This document shows positions 18,915-27,473 of a stretch of DNA of 64,000 bases, piece by piece (the first letter of the stretch is position 1; every line of letters begins with the position of its first letter). A program made the position numbers and the translations under genes. The notes beneath the pieces are model-generated. The model was not told where the DNA came from. It saw only the letters and a list, made by a program, of their open reading frames with translations, and made no database searches. The stretch comes from Bacteroides sp. M10 (GTDB taxonomy: Bacteria > Bacteroidota > Bacteroidia > Bacteroidales > Bacteroidaceae): assembly GCF_014334015.1 (NCBI RefSeq), contig NZ_CP060488.1, positions 1,756,501 to 1,820,500 of the forward strand, read 5' to 3'.

Positions 18915-20463
18915 CCCATCTGTCAGGAAGCAGTTCCCTGTATTTTTCAATTGGTGTGTTCGGTTGCCATTCGGCTGTTCTGTTTATCACATCCGTGAGA
19001 TACTCAAATAAATTCACTTTATGCATCCTACAAGTGAGTGCTATCGTATAGAGTATGGCGCCTCGTTCGGCCCCCTTATGGCTGCCGAAGAACAATGAGT
19101 TTTTTCTTGATAAGGATATGTACCGGTTCATCCGTTCAACCATATTATTGTCCAGATAAGTGTCACCATAATTAAAGATGTCCACCACTGCATTCCACTC
19201 ATTGCGAAGATAGGTAATGGCTTCCTGCAGTTCGCTCTTAGGTAATAAATCCCCCCGTTCTTCTATTTCATCAAGCATATCTTTTATTTCTCCGAGTATG
19301 TCCGGCGCATACTTTTTTCGATGCATAAGATTCTGTTCTACCGTCCATCCCTCAACCCCAACTTTATGCTTATGCTCGTTTTGATAAAGTGCGTTTATCA
19401 GCTCCACGATTCTTTTTGCATCCGGGTCCTTCTCACCGCAATCTATAAATTTCCGTTTTATATGTTGCAAGCACGGGATGCGTGTGATATTGGGATAAGC
19501 ATCGCTTTCAAGCTTCCGGTAAGGTGAGTAGCCATCGCTTTGTATAATACCTTTGCAACCGCCTAATTCGTTAAGAATAACTCTTTCAGACCGGGAGCCG
19601 TCATCATAGAGCAGGTATATCATCCTGGTGTTTATGCCGACAACCACCCAAAGGTATCCCTTCCTGACTCTTTTTCCCTTGCTGTTCTTTTCCGGGACGA
19701 GTATTTTGTAATAGGTTTCATCGGCTGCCTTATAAGGATCACTCAAAGCTGTCTGCCGGATGCACTTATAAAGATTTTCGAAGAGGCTTGAGGCTTTTTC
19801 TATCAACTTATGAGCCGTAGGTTTCTTCAGCGTAAAGCCATGCCCCTCGAAGTAGTTGATGATTCTTTCAACAGGTAGCGATTGTATATAACGTAATTCC
19901 ATCAATCCGGCAATAAATGAACCGTCATAGCTGGAATTCAAGAAGGCCGAAGCCGGTGTTTTTCCCTCAAACAGGCGACCTTCTTGCGTATAGGTGTGTA
20001 TCTTGTAGACATGCTTGATGAAGCGCATGGGTACACATTCATAGCGGACGCATATTCTGGGAACAGTGGTAAACAACCGGGCCTTATTGATGTCAAAATC
20101 GGGATCATCGGGATAAACGACATGTTCTTCTTCCTCCATCTCATAATGCATGTCACGTTTGGCCCCATTGTTCTTTCTTGCTTTACGCTTATCTGCTTTT
20201 TCCGCTTCTATCTTCTGCCGCTCTTCTTCGGATATGGCAGATTGGGGAGCCTGTTGCTGTTCGGATGTGTTGGATACAAGTTTGGCGAGTCCCTTAGTAA
20301 GGCGCTGTTGCTTGCTAAGAGATTCGCCTTTTTGAAGGAGTGCCTCTTTAAGGGAAGAAACCTCCTTTATCAAAGCATCTATTTGGTCCAAGAGTCTGTT
20401 GTTGTCATCTCGTAATCCCTTGATTTGTTCCTTCAATAACTCTATGATCTCATCCTTTTTCAT
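18898..20463 (-). CDS. tnpC: IS66 family DDE transposase (TnpC)
   Basis: The 521-residue protein begins with a leucine-zipper-like coiled coil (residues ~1-45). A basic linker follows, then the IS66 zinc-binding-like and DDE catalytic regions. Recognisable pieces are ADETYYKI (first Asp region), IIQSDGYSPY (second Asp) and the C-terminal NNMVERMNRYISLSRKNSLFFGS segment with the catalytic Glu. The C-terminal IS66_C part is HKVNLFEYLTDVI. The length is normal for the family and no frameshift is seen. Confidence 0.95.
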   Translation of the reverse strand: MKKDEIIELLKEQIKGLRDDNNRLLDQIDALIKEVSSLKEALLQKGESLSKQQRLTKGLAKLVSNTSEQQQAPQSAISEEERQKIEAEKADKRKARKNNGAKRDMHYEMEEEEHVVYPDDPDFDINKARLFTTVPRICVRYECVPMRFIKHVYKIHTYTQEGRLFEGKTPASAFLNSSYDGSFIAGLMELRYIQSLPVERIINYFEGHGFTLKKPTAHKLIEKASSLFENLYKCIRQTALSDPYKAADETYYKILVPEKNSKGKRVRKGYLWVVVGINTRMIYLLYDDGSRSERVILNELGGCKGIIQSDGYSPYRKLESDAYPNITRIPCLQHIKRKFIDCGEKDPDAKRIVELINALYQNEHKHKVGVEGWTVEQNLMHRKKYAPDILGEIKDMLDEIEERGDLLPKSELQEAITYLRNEWNAVVDIFNYGDTYLDNNMVERMNRYISLSRKNSLFFGSHKGAERGAILYTIALTCRMHKVNLFEYLTDVINRTAEWQPNTPIEKYRELLPDRWEKAND

Positions 20464-20549
20464 GGCATAAAGATATAAAAAATCAACAAATTAACCAAAT
20501 AAACCGGATGATATCTTTAGTACAAATAACTAATAATCAAAATGTTGTA

Positions 20550-20900
20550 TTAGATCCTAAAACGTTTTCTCAACCGTACAGACTTTAATGACACTCCATT
20601 CAAGATAAAAGACAAAACCTGATAAGAAATCTCGTAATTACCTGTATTGGGGTTAAATGTCGGTAACTCAAAACTTCCACCTTCGAGGCGCTTGTAGTAC
20701 AGAAGAAAGCCATCGCCATCCCAACGCAGTATTTTTACACTTTGTCGGTTTTTACCAAAGAATAAAAAGATATCTCCGGAAACGGGAGACAAGTCCTTCA
20801 TTTCCGATCGTATAATTTTGAATAAACCGTCAATGCCAAGGTTCATACGAACAAAGCCCTGGTACAGATAGTAGCGATTGGCTGATGTTAGAGAATACAT
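20550..20900 (-). CDS. tnpB: IS66 family accessory protein TnpB
   Basis: The 116-residue protein has the IS66 Orf2 signature: GIDGLFKII near the start, then GDIFLFFGKNRQSVKILRWDGDGF and LYYKRLEGG. It is required with TnpC for IS66 transposition, though its biochemical role is unclear. It overlaps the upstream accessory ORF by 13 nt, consistent with coupled translation. The start is the ATG at 20900. Confidence 0.92.
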   Translation of the reverse strand: MYSLTSANRYYLYQGFVRMNLGIDGLFKIIRSEMKDLSPVSGDIFLFFGKNRQSVKILRWDGDGFLLYYKRLEGGSFELPTFNPNTGNYEISYQVLSFILNGVSLKSVRLRKRFRI

Positions 20901-21292
20901 GGATCTCCCTCCTTTCTTTCGTAATCGCGCAACATTTTAATAACACCACTGGGTGTGGCCCGTTTGACCGAAATGGTGGTTCCACTGTTAAAGGTGATTG
21001 TGATCCCGGCAAGACTAAACTCTTCTTCCGGCAACATGGCGGGTGCTATTTGAGTGAATGAAGGAGAGGAAGTTGTCGGTTGGGAGGGTTCAACGCCGCC
21101 ATAATAATCACGGACCACATCTGCCTTGGCTTGTTTAACGCTATAGCCCCGTCTGGACATCCAGGAACTCATACCACCAAAAGTGGTATGCTGATCGCGG
21201 CAAACATCGGCTAAAGAACAATTGTAGTCTACTTTCAATACTTCAAGGAAATGTTTCCAAGTTTTTCCAAATCGATTTTCTGCTAAATCCAT
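20888..21292 (-). CDS. IS66 accessory ORF (TnpA-like)
   Basis: This 134-residue ORF is the first gene of the element. The N-terminal part (KTWKHFLEVLKVDYNCSLADVCRD) is helical and HTH-like, and the C-terminal part (ITFNSGTTISVKRATPSGVIKML) resembles the tail found in Bacteroides IS66 first ORFs. It probably binds DNA or regulates transposition. The end overlaps tnpB by 13 nt. Confidence 0.8.
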   Translation of the reverse strand: MDLAENRFGKTWKHFLEVLKVDYNCSLADVCRDQHTTFGGMSSWMSRRGYSVKQAKADVVRDYYGGVEPSQPTTSSPSFTQIAPAMLPEEEFSLAGITITFNSGTTISVKRATPSGVIKMLRDYERKEGDPCIL

Positions 21293-21346
21293 AATGCTTC
21301 ATTTTTATACATAGCAAAAATATAAGAATGAAAAAAGGGCGACAAG

Positions 21347-21368
21347 ATAGAATCGCGGAGACGCTTAC
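21347..21368. repeat. IS66 right terminal inverted repeat
   Basis: 22 bp, perfectly complementary to 18840-18861; it directly abuts the right copy of the 84-nt repeat. Confidence 0.93.
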
Positions 21369-21452
21369 GGATGGTTCTTTATTTTTTTATGTACCTCTTT
21401 CACCATAAACATCTGGTCTATAACTATTCAGCTAACGGTGAAACCGGTGAAC
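21369..21452 (+). repeat. Inverted 84-nt repeat, right copy
   Basis: Aligns to the complement of 18746-18829. It contains a 30-codon frame (21371-21463, stop TGA) whose start codon lines up with the start of the left ORF and which encodes FHHKHLVYNYSANGETGEL before stopping. It begins at the first base after the IS. Confidence 0.8.
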
Positions 21453-21564
21453 TTTCCAAATGAATCTTATAGTAACAAGTAGGCTTTAGGAAGTTCTGCT
21501 TTAATTTATTACTGTAAACTTCTATTTATACTGATTTTCTTTTCTCTTTTCTGATTTTATATTC

Positions 21565-21572
21565 TATCTTTG
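21565..21572 (+). promoter_or_regulatory. -7 element (TATCTTTG) of the structured leader RNA
   Basis: Perfect match to TAnnTTTG. Transcription would begin about 5-7 nt downstream, at 21577-21579, exactly where the first arm of the predicted RNA structure begins. No good -33 element is seen. Confidence 0.6.
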
Positions 21573-21576
21573 TAAT

Positions 21577-21740
21577 GCATTCCATTTTAAACCACGGCGG
21601 AGAACCTGCCGTATCAATGTGACGGGCTTTTTTATGTCCGTCCCATTAATCTTATATGGCGGTTTCGCACCCCCATGTAGGATGTTAGTGCACCTACTGC
21701 TGTCGTGGATAGTGGAATGCAATGGGACAGGCGGAACCGC
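21577..21740 (+). ncRNA. Predicted structured RNA / leader with pseudoknot potential
   Basis: Complementary segments found by eye: GCATTCCA (21577-21584) with TGGAATGC (21713-21720); CCAC (21592-21595) with GTGG (21705-21708); GGCGG with CTGCC (21596-21600/21606-21610, 5-nt loop); a 7-bp hairpin 21621-21627/21636-21642; GTAGG with CCTAC (21677-21681/21693-21697). Two longer pairings cross the first helix: GTCCCATT (21640-21647) with AATGGGAC (21721-21728), and GCGGTTTCGC (21659-21668) with GCGGAACCGC (21731-21740, one G-U). The three distal 3' arms are nearly contiguous. This implies a pseudoknotted fold or mutually exclusive states. It lies 76 nt before the 162-residue ORF, so either a cis-regulatory leader or a separate small RNA. 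I do not recognise a known family. Confidence 0.6.
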
Positions 21741-21816
21741 TTCTTTTATTTCTTAAAACTACCCTTCTGTATCGCCCCATTGAACTTAATTTATTCACCA
21801 TCTAATTAAAATTCTT

Positions 21817-22305
21817 ATGGAAGAAGTTTTAAGCAACCAGCAGGCTCGTCCGGGGGACGCGACGCAACTCATGCACGTTATCTTTTCATCCGATGATGAA
21901 ATGATGGATTTTTATCTAACCTTCAATCGTTTTATGAATCCTGAAAGCTATCTAGTGGAACGAACAGATCGAAAGAGATTGGAGGATTTAGCTAGTACGC
22001 TTTGTAGTAATGTGGCGACCTTTGAAGCCATCCGTAATTATAAGTCGATAAGTGTGAAAGAGGTGATTAGAGGATTCGGGGCGCACATGATGAATACGCT
22101 AATCTCCAATACCAATCGTTTCCAAAGTGCCGATGCCGTGGGAACGTTAATGAATTGCATACTGAATACCACTAAAAACAGTTGGCAGTTTAAGAAAATG
22201 GATCGGAATAACGATATACATCTTCAAAATGTACGCTATTTGTTGAATCGGCTGGATGCGGCAGAATCTAATGAAGAGAAGAATTGTGAAGAAGTAGCGA
22301 TATAA
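21817..22305 (+). CDS. Hypothetical protein, 162 residues
   Basis: I do not recognise a family. The protein is soluble and mainly helical by composition, with no signal peptide or membrane segment. It has an acidic N-terminal part (FSSDDEMMDFYLTFNRF) and a basic middle (VERTDRKRLEDLASTL), and the tail is rich in Glu and Asn. Codon usage is ordinary for the region. It is alone between the structured RNA and a terminator, so the RNA may be its leader. Its position next to an IS-bearing segment suggests accessory DNA. Confidence 0.6.
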   Translation: MEEVLSNQQARPGDATQLMHVIFSSDDEMMDFYLTFNRFMNPESYLVERTDRKRLEDLASTLCSNVATFEAIRNYKSISVKEVIRGFGAHMMNTLISNTNRFQSADAVGTLMNCILNTTKNSWQFKKMDRNNDIHLQNVRYLLNRLDAAESNEEKNCEEVAI

Positions 22306-22421
22306 ACAGTTTTCTCTAAAAATTACTTAGGAAACGCAAATAGAGGGTATAAGAACCGGAGATAATGTATAGATAAAGGCAGATGTAACGTAACATAAAG
22401 CATCTGTAACCTGCCCGATAG

Positions 22422-22452
22422 AAAAGGAACACAAGACGTTGTGCTCCTTTTT
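22422..22452 (+). terminator. Terminator after the hypothetical gene
   Basis: AAAAGGA-a-CACAA (22422-22434) pairs with TTGTG-c-TCCTTTT (22439-22451), with one A/C mismatch, a GACG loop and more T residues after it. It contains the GTG at 22441, which argues against that codon as the start of the next gene. A looser hairpin (AGATG.../CATCT, 22381-22405) precedes it. Confidence 0.8.
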
Positions 22453-22500
22453 TATATTGTTGTAACTTTGCTTTCAGATAATATGATAAAGCTGATTGTT

Positions 22501-24210
22501 ATGAGAAACACACTTTTTGGGATTCTATTCCTTTTTATTTTGCCTCTTCAGGCACATCAGAAACTTCCGTATTTGCAGAAACAGGGAAGTACCACACAAC
22601 TTATGGTAGATGGAAAGCCATTCTTAGTGATTGGCGGTGAATTGGGAAATTCTTCAGCTTCCTCTATTGAAGATATTGAACGTATATTCCCGAAATTGCA
22701 GCGTATGGGGCTGAATACGGTACTGGTTCCTGCATATTGGGATTTAACAGAACCACAGGAAGGTAAATTTGATTTTACCCTGACGGATAAAGTGATTCAA
22801 CAGGCCCGTGCGAATGATTTGAAGGTGGTTTTCCTTTGGTTCGGTGCTTGGAAAAACTCAATGAGTTGTTACGCTCCGATCTGGTTTAAAGAAGATTATA
22901 AGAAATACCCGCGTGCCTATACGAAAGTAGGGAAGCCCCTCGAAATAGCCAGTTCCTTTTCGGAGAATGTGTTTCAGGCGGATAGCCGTGCTTTTTCCCA
23001 ATGGATGAAACATATTGCTTCTGTGGATAAGGAAGAGGGAACGGTTATCATGATTCAGATAGAAAACGAAATCGGAATGTTGGAAGATGCCCGCGATTAT
23101 TCCAAAGAAGCGGATAAACTGTTTTATGCACCAGTTCCGCCCCTTTTCATCGACTATTTGCAGAAGAACAAGAGATCTCTGCATCCCGAAATGCTGGCAA
23201 AATGGGAGAGCCAGGGATTCAAGAAGAAAGGTACGTGGCAGGAAGTGTTTGGTGCAGACGTGTATACGGATGAAATTTTTATGGCCTGGTCGTATGCGCA
23301 GTACGTAGAACGAATGGCAAAGTTAGCACGTTCTATTTATGATATTCCGTTGTATGTCAATGCAGCAATGAACAGTAGGGGACGGAAACCGGGAGAATAT
23401 CCGTCGGCAGGACCATTGGCTCATTTGATAGATGTATGGCATTATGCAGCACCCAACATTGATTTTCTGGCTCCGGATTTATATGATAGAGGTTTCGTTG
23501 ATTGGGTGGCAAAGTATAAACTGCACAATAATCCTCTCTTTATACCTGAAATCCGGTTGGAAGACAATGATGGAGTGCGTGCTTTCTATGTGTTTGGTGA
23601 GCATGATGCGATTGGCTTTTGTCCTTTTTCTATTGAAAGCGGTTCGGATAGAGCAGATACACCTTTGGTACAGAGCTATATTAAATTGAAAGAACTGATG
23701 CCTTTATTGACAAAATTTCAAGGCAAAGGAGTGATGAACGGTCTTTTGTTTGATGAAGAGAATAAAGAACGAATACTTTCATACGATGATTTGGAGATTA
23801 CCTGTCGTCATTACTTCACTCTACCATGGGACCCACGTGCCCGGGATGGCAGCGCATGGCCTGAAGGGGGAGGTGTCTTGCTGCGTCTGGCTCCCAATGA
23901 GTATATCGTTGCCGGCAGTGGCTTGGTACTTGAATTTAAGAAACAGGGGGAAAAAAAAATGAAAAGTTCACCAGCGTTGGGCGAGGATGGTTTTGTCAGT
24001 GTGGGCGGAAAGGCACCAAAAACGGAAAATAGCTGGCAAGGTGGTATGAGAGCCGGTATTGGTTCTGTAGATGAAGTTAATGTGAACAAAGATGGTTCAC
24101 TGAAATATATCCGGCGCCTGAATGGCGATCAGGACCATCAGGGAAGGCATGTACGTATTCCTGTCGGAGAATTCAGTATTTTACACGTAAAGCTGTACGA
24201 GTATAAATAA
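22501..24210 (+). CDS. Clan GH-A beta-galactosidase-like glycosidase (GH35/GH42-like, DUF5597)
   Basis: From the ATG at 22501 the protein has a signal peptide (ends LQAHQ) and 569 residues. A TIM-barrel N-terminal half shows VPAYWDLTEPQEGKFDF and the acid/base motif IQIENE (Glu about 190), close to the GH35 pattern QxENE. IPEIRLED carries the likely nucleophile Glu. The C-terminal ~150 residues fit the DUF5597 beta-sandwich that accompanies such enzymes in Bacteroides. It probably releases beta-linked galactose or a related sugar in the periplasm. An upstream in-frame ATG at 22483 is possible. There is no PUL partner beside it, so the substrate is unknown. Confidence 0.82.
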   Translation: MRNTLFGILFLFILPLQAHQKLPYLQKQGSTTQLMVDGKPFLVIGGELGNSSASSIEDIERIFPKLQRMGLNTVLVPAYWDLTEPQEGKFDFTLTDKVIQQARANDLKVVFLWFGAWKNSMSCYAPIWFKEDYKKYPRAYTKVGKPLEIASSFSENVFQADSRAFSQWMKHIASVDKEEGTVIMIQIENEIGMLEDARDYSKEADKLFYAPVPPLFIDYLQKNKRSLHPEMLAKWESQGFKKKGTWQEVFGADVYTDEIFMAWSYAQYVERMAKLARSIYDIPLYVNAAMNSRGRKPGEYPSAGPLAHLIDVWHYAAPNIDFLAPDLYDRGFVDWVAKYKLHNNPLFIPEIRLEDNDGVRAFYVFGEHDAIGFCPFSIESGSDRADTPLVQSYIKLKELMPLLTKFQGKGVMNGLLFDEENKERILSYDDLEITCRHYFTLPWDPRARDGSAWPEGGGVLLRLAPNEYIVAGSGLVLEFKKQGEKKMKSSPALGEDGFVSVGGKAPKTENSWQGGMRAGIGSVDEVNVNKDGSLKYIRRLNGDQDHQGRHVRIPVGEFSILHVKLYEYK

Positions 24211-24264
24211 TGTGACGACATGGTTCACCTTTGTTGGCTATATGCGTATAGAAGAGTGGAGTTA

Positions 24265-24900
24265 TTACTTGCCTAGTACCAACAGACTTTCCGGTCCCAT
24301 ATTGAACAACAGGTCTATGATACTCAAATTAGGTAGAAAACCCAGTTTGGACTCGAAAACCTGATAGTAAGGTTGTGGAACAAACTCTGTATCTACTTCC
24401 CGGAAATCCTTTTTGGGATGAATGACTTCCCGAAAATCGAATTCTCCGGGAGCAAACTCCATCTTATATTCGCTAGTACGCTCCATAGTGGGGTGAATAT
24501 CTATCAATTCACAGACCATCCGGCATAGTTCTTCGTTGAAATCGATTAAAAACTCGTATTTCTTTTCGTAGAAGGGACGGAAGTCGTCCTTGTAATATTC
24601 AAAGAAAGGAGTACTGTTGTAGGCTGATTCGATGGCGTTCCAGTGCAGATGTCTCCAGTTGCCGTGGTCGGAGATGCGGATATCCTTCATTGGACACTTC
24701 AATGTGTCGGGTTTTACGGTTGGGATAGAAAGAGCTAATTCGCCGGATGGGCCGGCAATGGTACATCGGTTACGATACGTTTGTTTGATATAGTGGTCGT
24801 GTTGTTCTACAAATACCTTGTCATAAGCCAGCAACTTGGTATAATATTCGACGGGAGCGAGATAAGCTGAAGATAAATAAGCTATGTTCATTTCTTTCAT
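24265..24900 (-). CDS. WbqC-like family protein
   Basis: The 211-residue protein matches the WbqC family: the N-terminal NIAYLSSAYLAPVEYYTKL, then VEQHDHYIKQTYRNRC, and the conserved WRHLHWNAIESAYNSTPFFEYY block. Family members are found in O-antigen clusters and, in Bacteroidetes, in housekeeping operons; the biochemical activity is not established. It is the last gene of the dapB-lepB-lepB-like operon, 69 nt after the previous gene. Met4 (24891) is an alternative start. No signal peptide is seen. Confidence 0.85.
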   Translation of the reverse strand: MKEMNIAYLSSAYLAPVEYYTKLLAYDKVFVEQHDHYIKQTYRNRCTIAGPSGELALSIPTVKPDTLKCPMKDIRISDHGNWRHLHWNAIESAYNSTPFFEYYKDDFRPFYEKKYEFLIDFNEELCRMVCELIDIHPTMERTSEYKMEFAPGEFDFREVIHPKKDFREVDTEFVPQPYYQVFESKLGFLPNLSIIDLLFNMGPESLLVLGK

Positions 24901-24969
24901 TTTAATTCGTTTAGGGGACTCTATAATGGAGGATATTATTAAGAAGTAGTTTTTTTTATGATCCGGAGA

Positions 24970-25914
24970 TTATTTCACTGTTCTGAAAAAACGGTTCCAT
25001 CGGTATCCGTCAAACAGTCCTGTATCTTTTTCTTTGGAGAACCAGATGACGGAGGCTTTTCCGATGACATGGTCTTGCGGGACAAATCCGAAAAGACGCG
25101 AGTCGGAGAAGTTGATGGTGTTGTTAGATCCCATCCAATAATAATCTTTTGTGAAATAACAGTGTTTCGTGGGCTTTCCGTCCACGTAGAGGGTATCGTT
25201 TTTTATCTCTGCCTGTTTGCCTTCGTGCATCACGAGCGTATTTCGTAGCAGGGTTATGTTCCAGGGATAGACACGTATAAATTGCCCCTTTCCGGGAACA
25301 ATCAGCGGATTCGGATCAGTGTTTTCCTTGTTCGACAGAGGTTGAACGAAGCACTCTTTTCCATTCATCGCCTGTTCCAGCAGATAGTATTCGTAACGGC
25401 TGAAACTGCGCACGTGGGTACTGTCATTGCTTCCCATCAATCCGTCGTTGGTGATGGAAAGAGTATGCATCAGTGAGGTTATCAGATTTTCTTTTGAGGC
25501 GGGGTACGAATAAAGTCTTTTCTTATCCGGGTTGAACTGTGCCTCGGGAGAAATAACGGAGAAAAGGGAATCAACAAATAAGGTGTCACCCGGCATTCCG
25601 AGGCAACGGCTGATATAGATTTCCCGGCGGTCAATGATAGGTTCCCGAATTCCGGCCGGATTATTGAACACTACGATGTCTTGCCGACGCACGGGACTCT
25701 CGCACCAACGATGATAGGAAAAGAGCGACATGAAAGGAACTCGCAACCCGTAACTCCATTTGTTCACTAAGATACGTTCACCCTGGAAAATGGAGTTTTC
25801 CATGCCGGTGGAAGGGATAAGGCAGGACGTAAAAGCAAATCCCCGGAGCAGAAGCACTACGACTACTGCTCCGGCAAATGCTAGTATCCATTTGAATTTA
25901 CGAATGTTCATCAA
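24970..25914 (-). CDS. Signal peptidase I paralogue, predicted catalytically dead
   Basis: The 314-residue protein has one N-terminal transmembrane helix (about 9-23) and the S26 fold: the GERILVNKWSYGLRVP segment, GMPGD, and the C-terminal SDSRLFGFVPQDHV box. Two key positions are changed. The catalytic Ser is replaced by Gly37 (IPSTGME against IPSSSLE in the neighbouring paralogue). The catalytic Lys is replaced by Ser102 (IYISRCLG against NYVKRCVG). GDN in the last box is GSN. The frame is intact and conserved elsewhere, so this is a pseudo-protease rather than a pseudogene. It follows the active lepB by 39 nt in one operon; a chaperone or regulatory role for LepB is inference. Confidence 0.88.
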   Translation of the reverse strand: MMNIRKFKWILAFAGAVVVVLLLRGFAFTSCLIPSTGMENSIFQGERILVNKWSYGLRVPFMSLFSYHRWCESPVRRQDIVVFNNPAGIREPIIDRREIYISRCLGMPGDTLFVDSLFSVISPEAQFNPDKKRLYSYPASKENLITSLMHTLSITNDGLMGSNDSTHVRSFSRYEYYLLEQAMNGKECFVQPLSNKENTDPNPLIVPGKGQFIRVYPWNITLLRNTLVMHEGKQAEIKNDTLYVDGKPTKHCYFTKDYYWMGSNNTINFSDSRLFGFVPQDHVIGKASVIWFSKEKDTGLFDGYRWNRFFRTVK

Positions 25915-25953
25915 TATTTATCACCTTATCACTCTATTCTATCCGTACACTTA

Positions 25954-27438
25954 TCAGTCTACCCACTTGAAGAGGCGGTTCCAGCGAATCTTACCGTCAA
26001 ACCATCCACGGTCTTTGTCAAGCGACAGCCATACGACAATCGGTTTGCCCACTACGTGATCTTCGGGTACAAAACCCCAATAACGGGAGTCGGCAGAGTT
26101 GTGACGGTTGTCACCCATCATCCAGTAATAATCCATTTTGAAGGTATATTCATTGGTCTTTTCATCGTTGATGTAGATACCGTCCGGTTTCACTTCCAGC
26201 TTGTTGCCTTCGTAGGCTACGATGCAACGCTCATAGATAGGCAGGTTGTCTTCTGTGAGGGTAATGGTAGCTCCTTTGGCAGGAATCCAGATCGGACCGT
26301 AATTGTTGCGGTTCCATTTAGTATAAAGGTTCAGCGGATACATCTGTCCGGCGTATTCTTCCGGTTCCATTACTATTTTGCTGATTAGCTTTTTATTGCC
26401 AAGGAGAGTCTCATACATCTTTTTAGTCAATGGAAGATGATATACCGGATTCAGTTTGCCTTGCGCATTCCGGTTGTCCAGTCCCATTTCCAATAATCCG
26501 CCTTCCCAGCCGGAGTCTTCTATCAGCATGGTATCATCCTTGCTGATACCTAATTCGCGAAGCATATCTTCCGGAATGTACGGACCGGTAGTCTGTACGA
26601 AGTAGTTGAATTGCAGGTTTTCGGGGTTCTCAATCGCCTTACCGTCAATCATCACCTGTCCGTCTACAATTTGCAATGTATCACCGGGCAAGCCGACACA
26701 ACGTTTCACATAATTCTCGCGACGGTCTACCGGACGCCAGAGGACTTCGCCATAAGTGCGCGGGTTGTTCATTATCTGTTTACGTCCGGCAGCATAGTAC
26801 AAATCATAAATAGCACGTTGTTGGGCACGTGTCAGACTGTCCATTTCAATCTGTTTGGAGTAGATGCGTTGTCCTTCACCGTAAGCCAGCGTATAGAAGT
26901 CCGTTGTCTGTTGGTAGTTCACTGCTACCGTGTCTCCTGCCGGGAAGTTGAAGACAACAATGTCATTCAGCTTCACTTTACCAAAGCCCGGTACCCGTTT
27001 GTATTTCCATTGTGGCCACTCGATATACGATTTAGTATTGAAGACAGGCAGCGTATGTTGTGCCAACGGCATAGAAAGCGGAGTGTTCGGTACGCGGGGA
27101 CCGTAGCTCATCTTGCTTACATACAGGAAATCGCCTACCAGCAATGATTTTTCCAGCGAAGAGGAAGGGATCTGGTAATTCTGGAAGATGTAGATATTGA
27201 CGAAGTAGACAGCAACCAACGCAAATACGATGGCATCCACCCAACTCATCACACTGCGGACAGCCGGATTCTTCGACTTCTTCCAAAAAGACCAAGGTAT
27301 TTTCTTTGTGATATAAATATCGAAAATGAAAGGAACAACAATCAATCCCCACCAACTCCGTACCCAGAGAAGGAAAGCGAGGTAAAGTAGAATAGCAATG
27401 GCACATTTGATCCATTGTGCGCGTGTGGCTTGTCTCAT
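25954..27438 (-). CDS. lepB: Signal peptidase I (active)
   Basis: The 494-residue inner-membrane protease has two N-terminal hydrophobic segments (about 10-42 and 64-86). The catalytic Ser94 is in IPSSSLEKS and the Lys, at about 245, is in NYVKRCVGLPGD. The GDNRHNSADSRYWGFVP box is also intact. It removes signal peptides from exported proteins at the periplasmic face. It is longer than the E. coli enzyme (324), with an insert of about 100 residues between the Ser and Lys boxes, as is usual in Bacteroides. It lies 35 nt after dapB and upstream of the inactive paralogue. Confidence 0.94.
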   Translation of the reverse strand: MRQATRAQWIKCAIAILLYLAFLLWVRSWWGLIVVPFIFDIYITKKIPWSFWKKSKNPAVRSVMSWVDAIVFALVAVYFVNIYIFQNYQIPSSSLEKSLLVGDFLYVSKMSYGPRVPNTPLSMPLAQHTLPVFNTKSYIEWPQWKYKRVPGFGKVKLNDIVVFNFPAGDTVAVNYQQTTDFYTLAYGEGQRIYSKQIEMDSLTRAQQRAIYDLYYAAGRKQIMNNPRTYGEVLWRPVDRRENYVKRCVGLPGDTLQIVDGQVMIDGKAIENPENLQFNYFVQTTGPYIPEDMLRELGISKDDTMLIEDSGWEGGLLEMGLDNRNAQGKLNPVYHLPLTKKMYETLLGNKKLISKIVMEPEEYAGQMYPLNLYTKWNRNNYGPIWIPAKGATITLTEDNLPIYERCIVAYEGNKLEVKPDGIYINDEKTNEYTFKMDYYWMMGDNRHNSADSRYWGFVPEDHVVGKPIVVWLSLDKDRGWFDGKIRWNRLFKWVD

Positions 27439-27473
27439 AATGTTATATTTGTTTAGAACTAGCTTCTGAAATC

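Larger units (their letters stand above)
18840..21368 (-). mobile_element. IS66-family insertion sequence
   Basis: A 2529-bp element bounded by perfect 22-bp inverted repeats beginning GTAAGCGTCTCCGCG (18840-18861 and 21347-21368). GTAAGCG tips are typical of IS66. It contains the three expected genes in order on the minus strand: an accessory TnpA-like ORF, TnpB and the DDE transposase TnpC. The 8 bases next to each end differ (CACACTCG on the left, GGATGGTT on the right), so the usual 8-bp target duplication is missing. All genes look intact. Confidence 0.93.

Noticed and set aside
22441..22500. Upstream GTG start for the GH-A glycosidase
   Set aside because: The GTG lies inside the stem of the preceding terminator, and the extension adds a non-signal segment ahead of a good signal peptide.
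24970..25914. Second lepB as a sequencing error or pseudogene
   Set aside because: The Ser and Lys changes are two independent multi-base codon differences in an otherwise intact frame; both were re-read on the nucleotide sequence.
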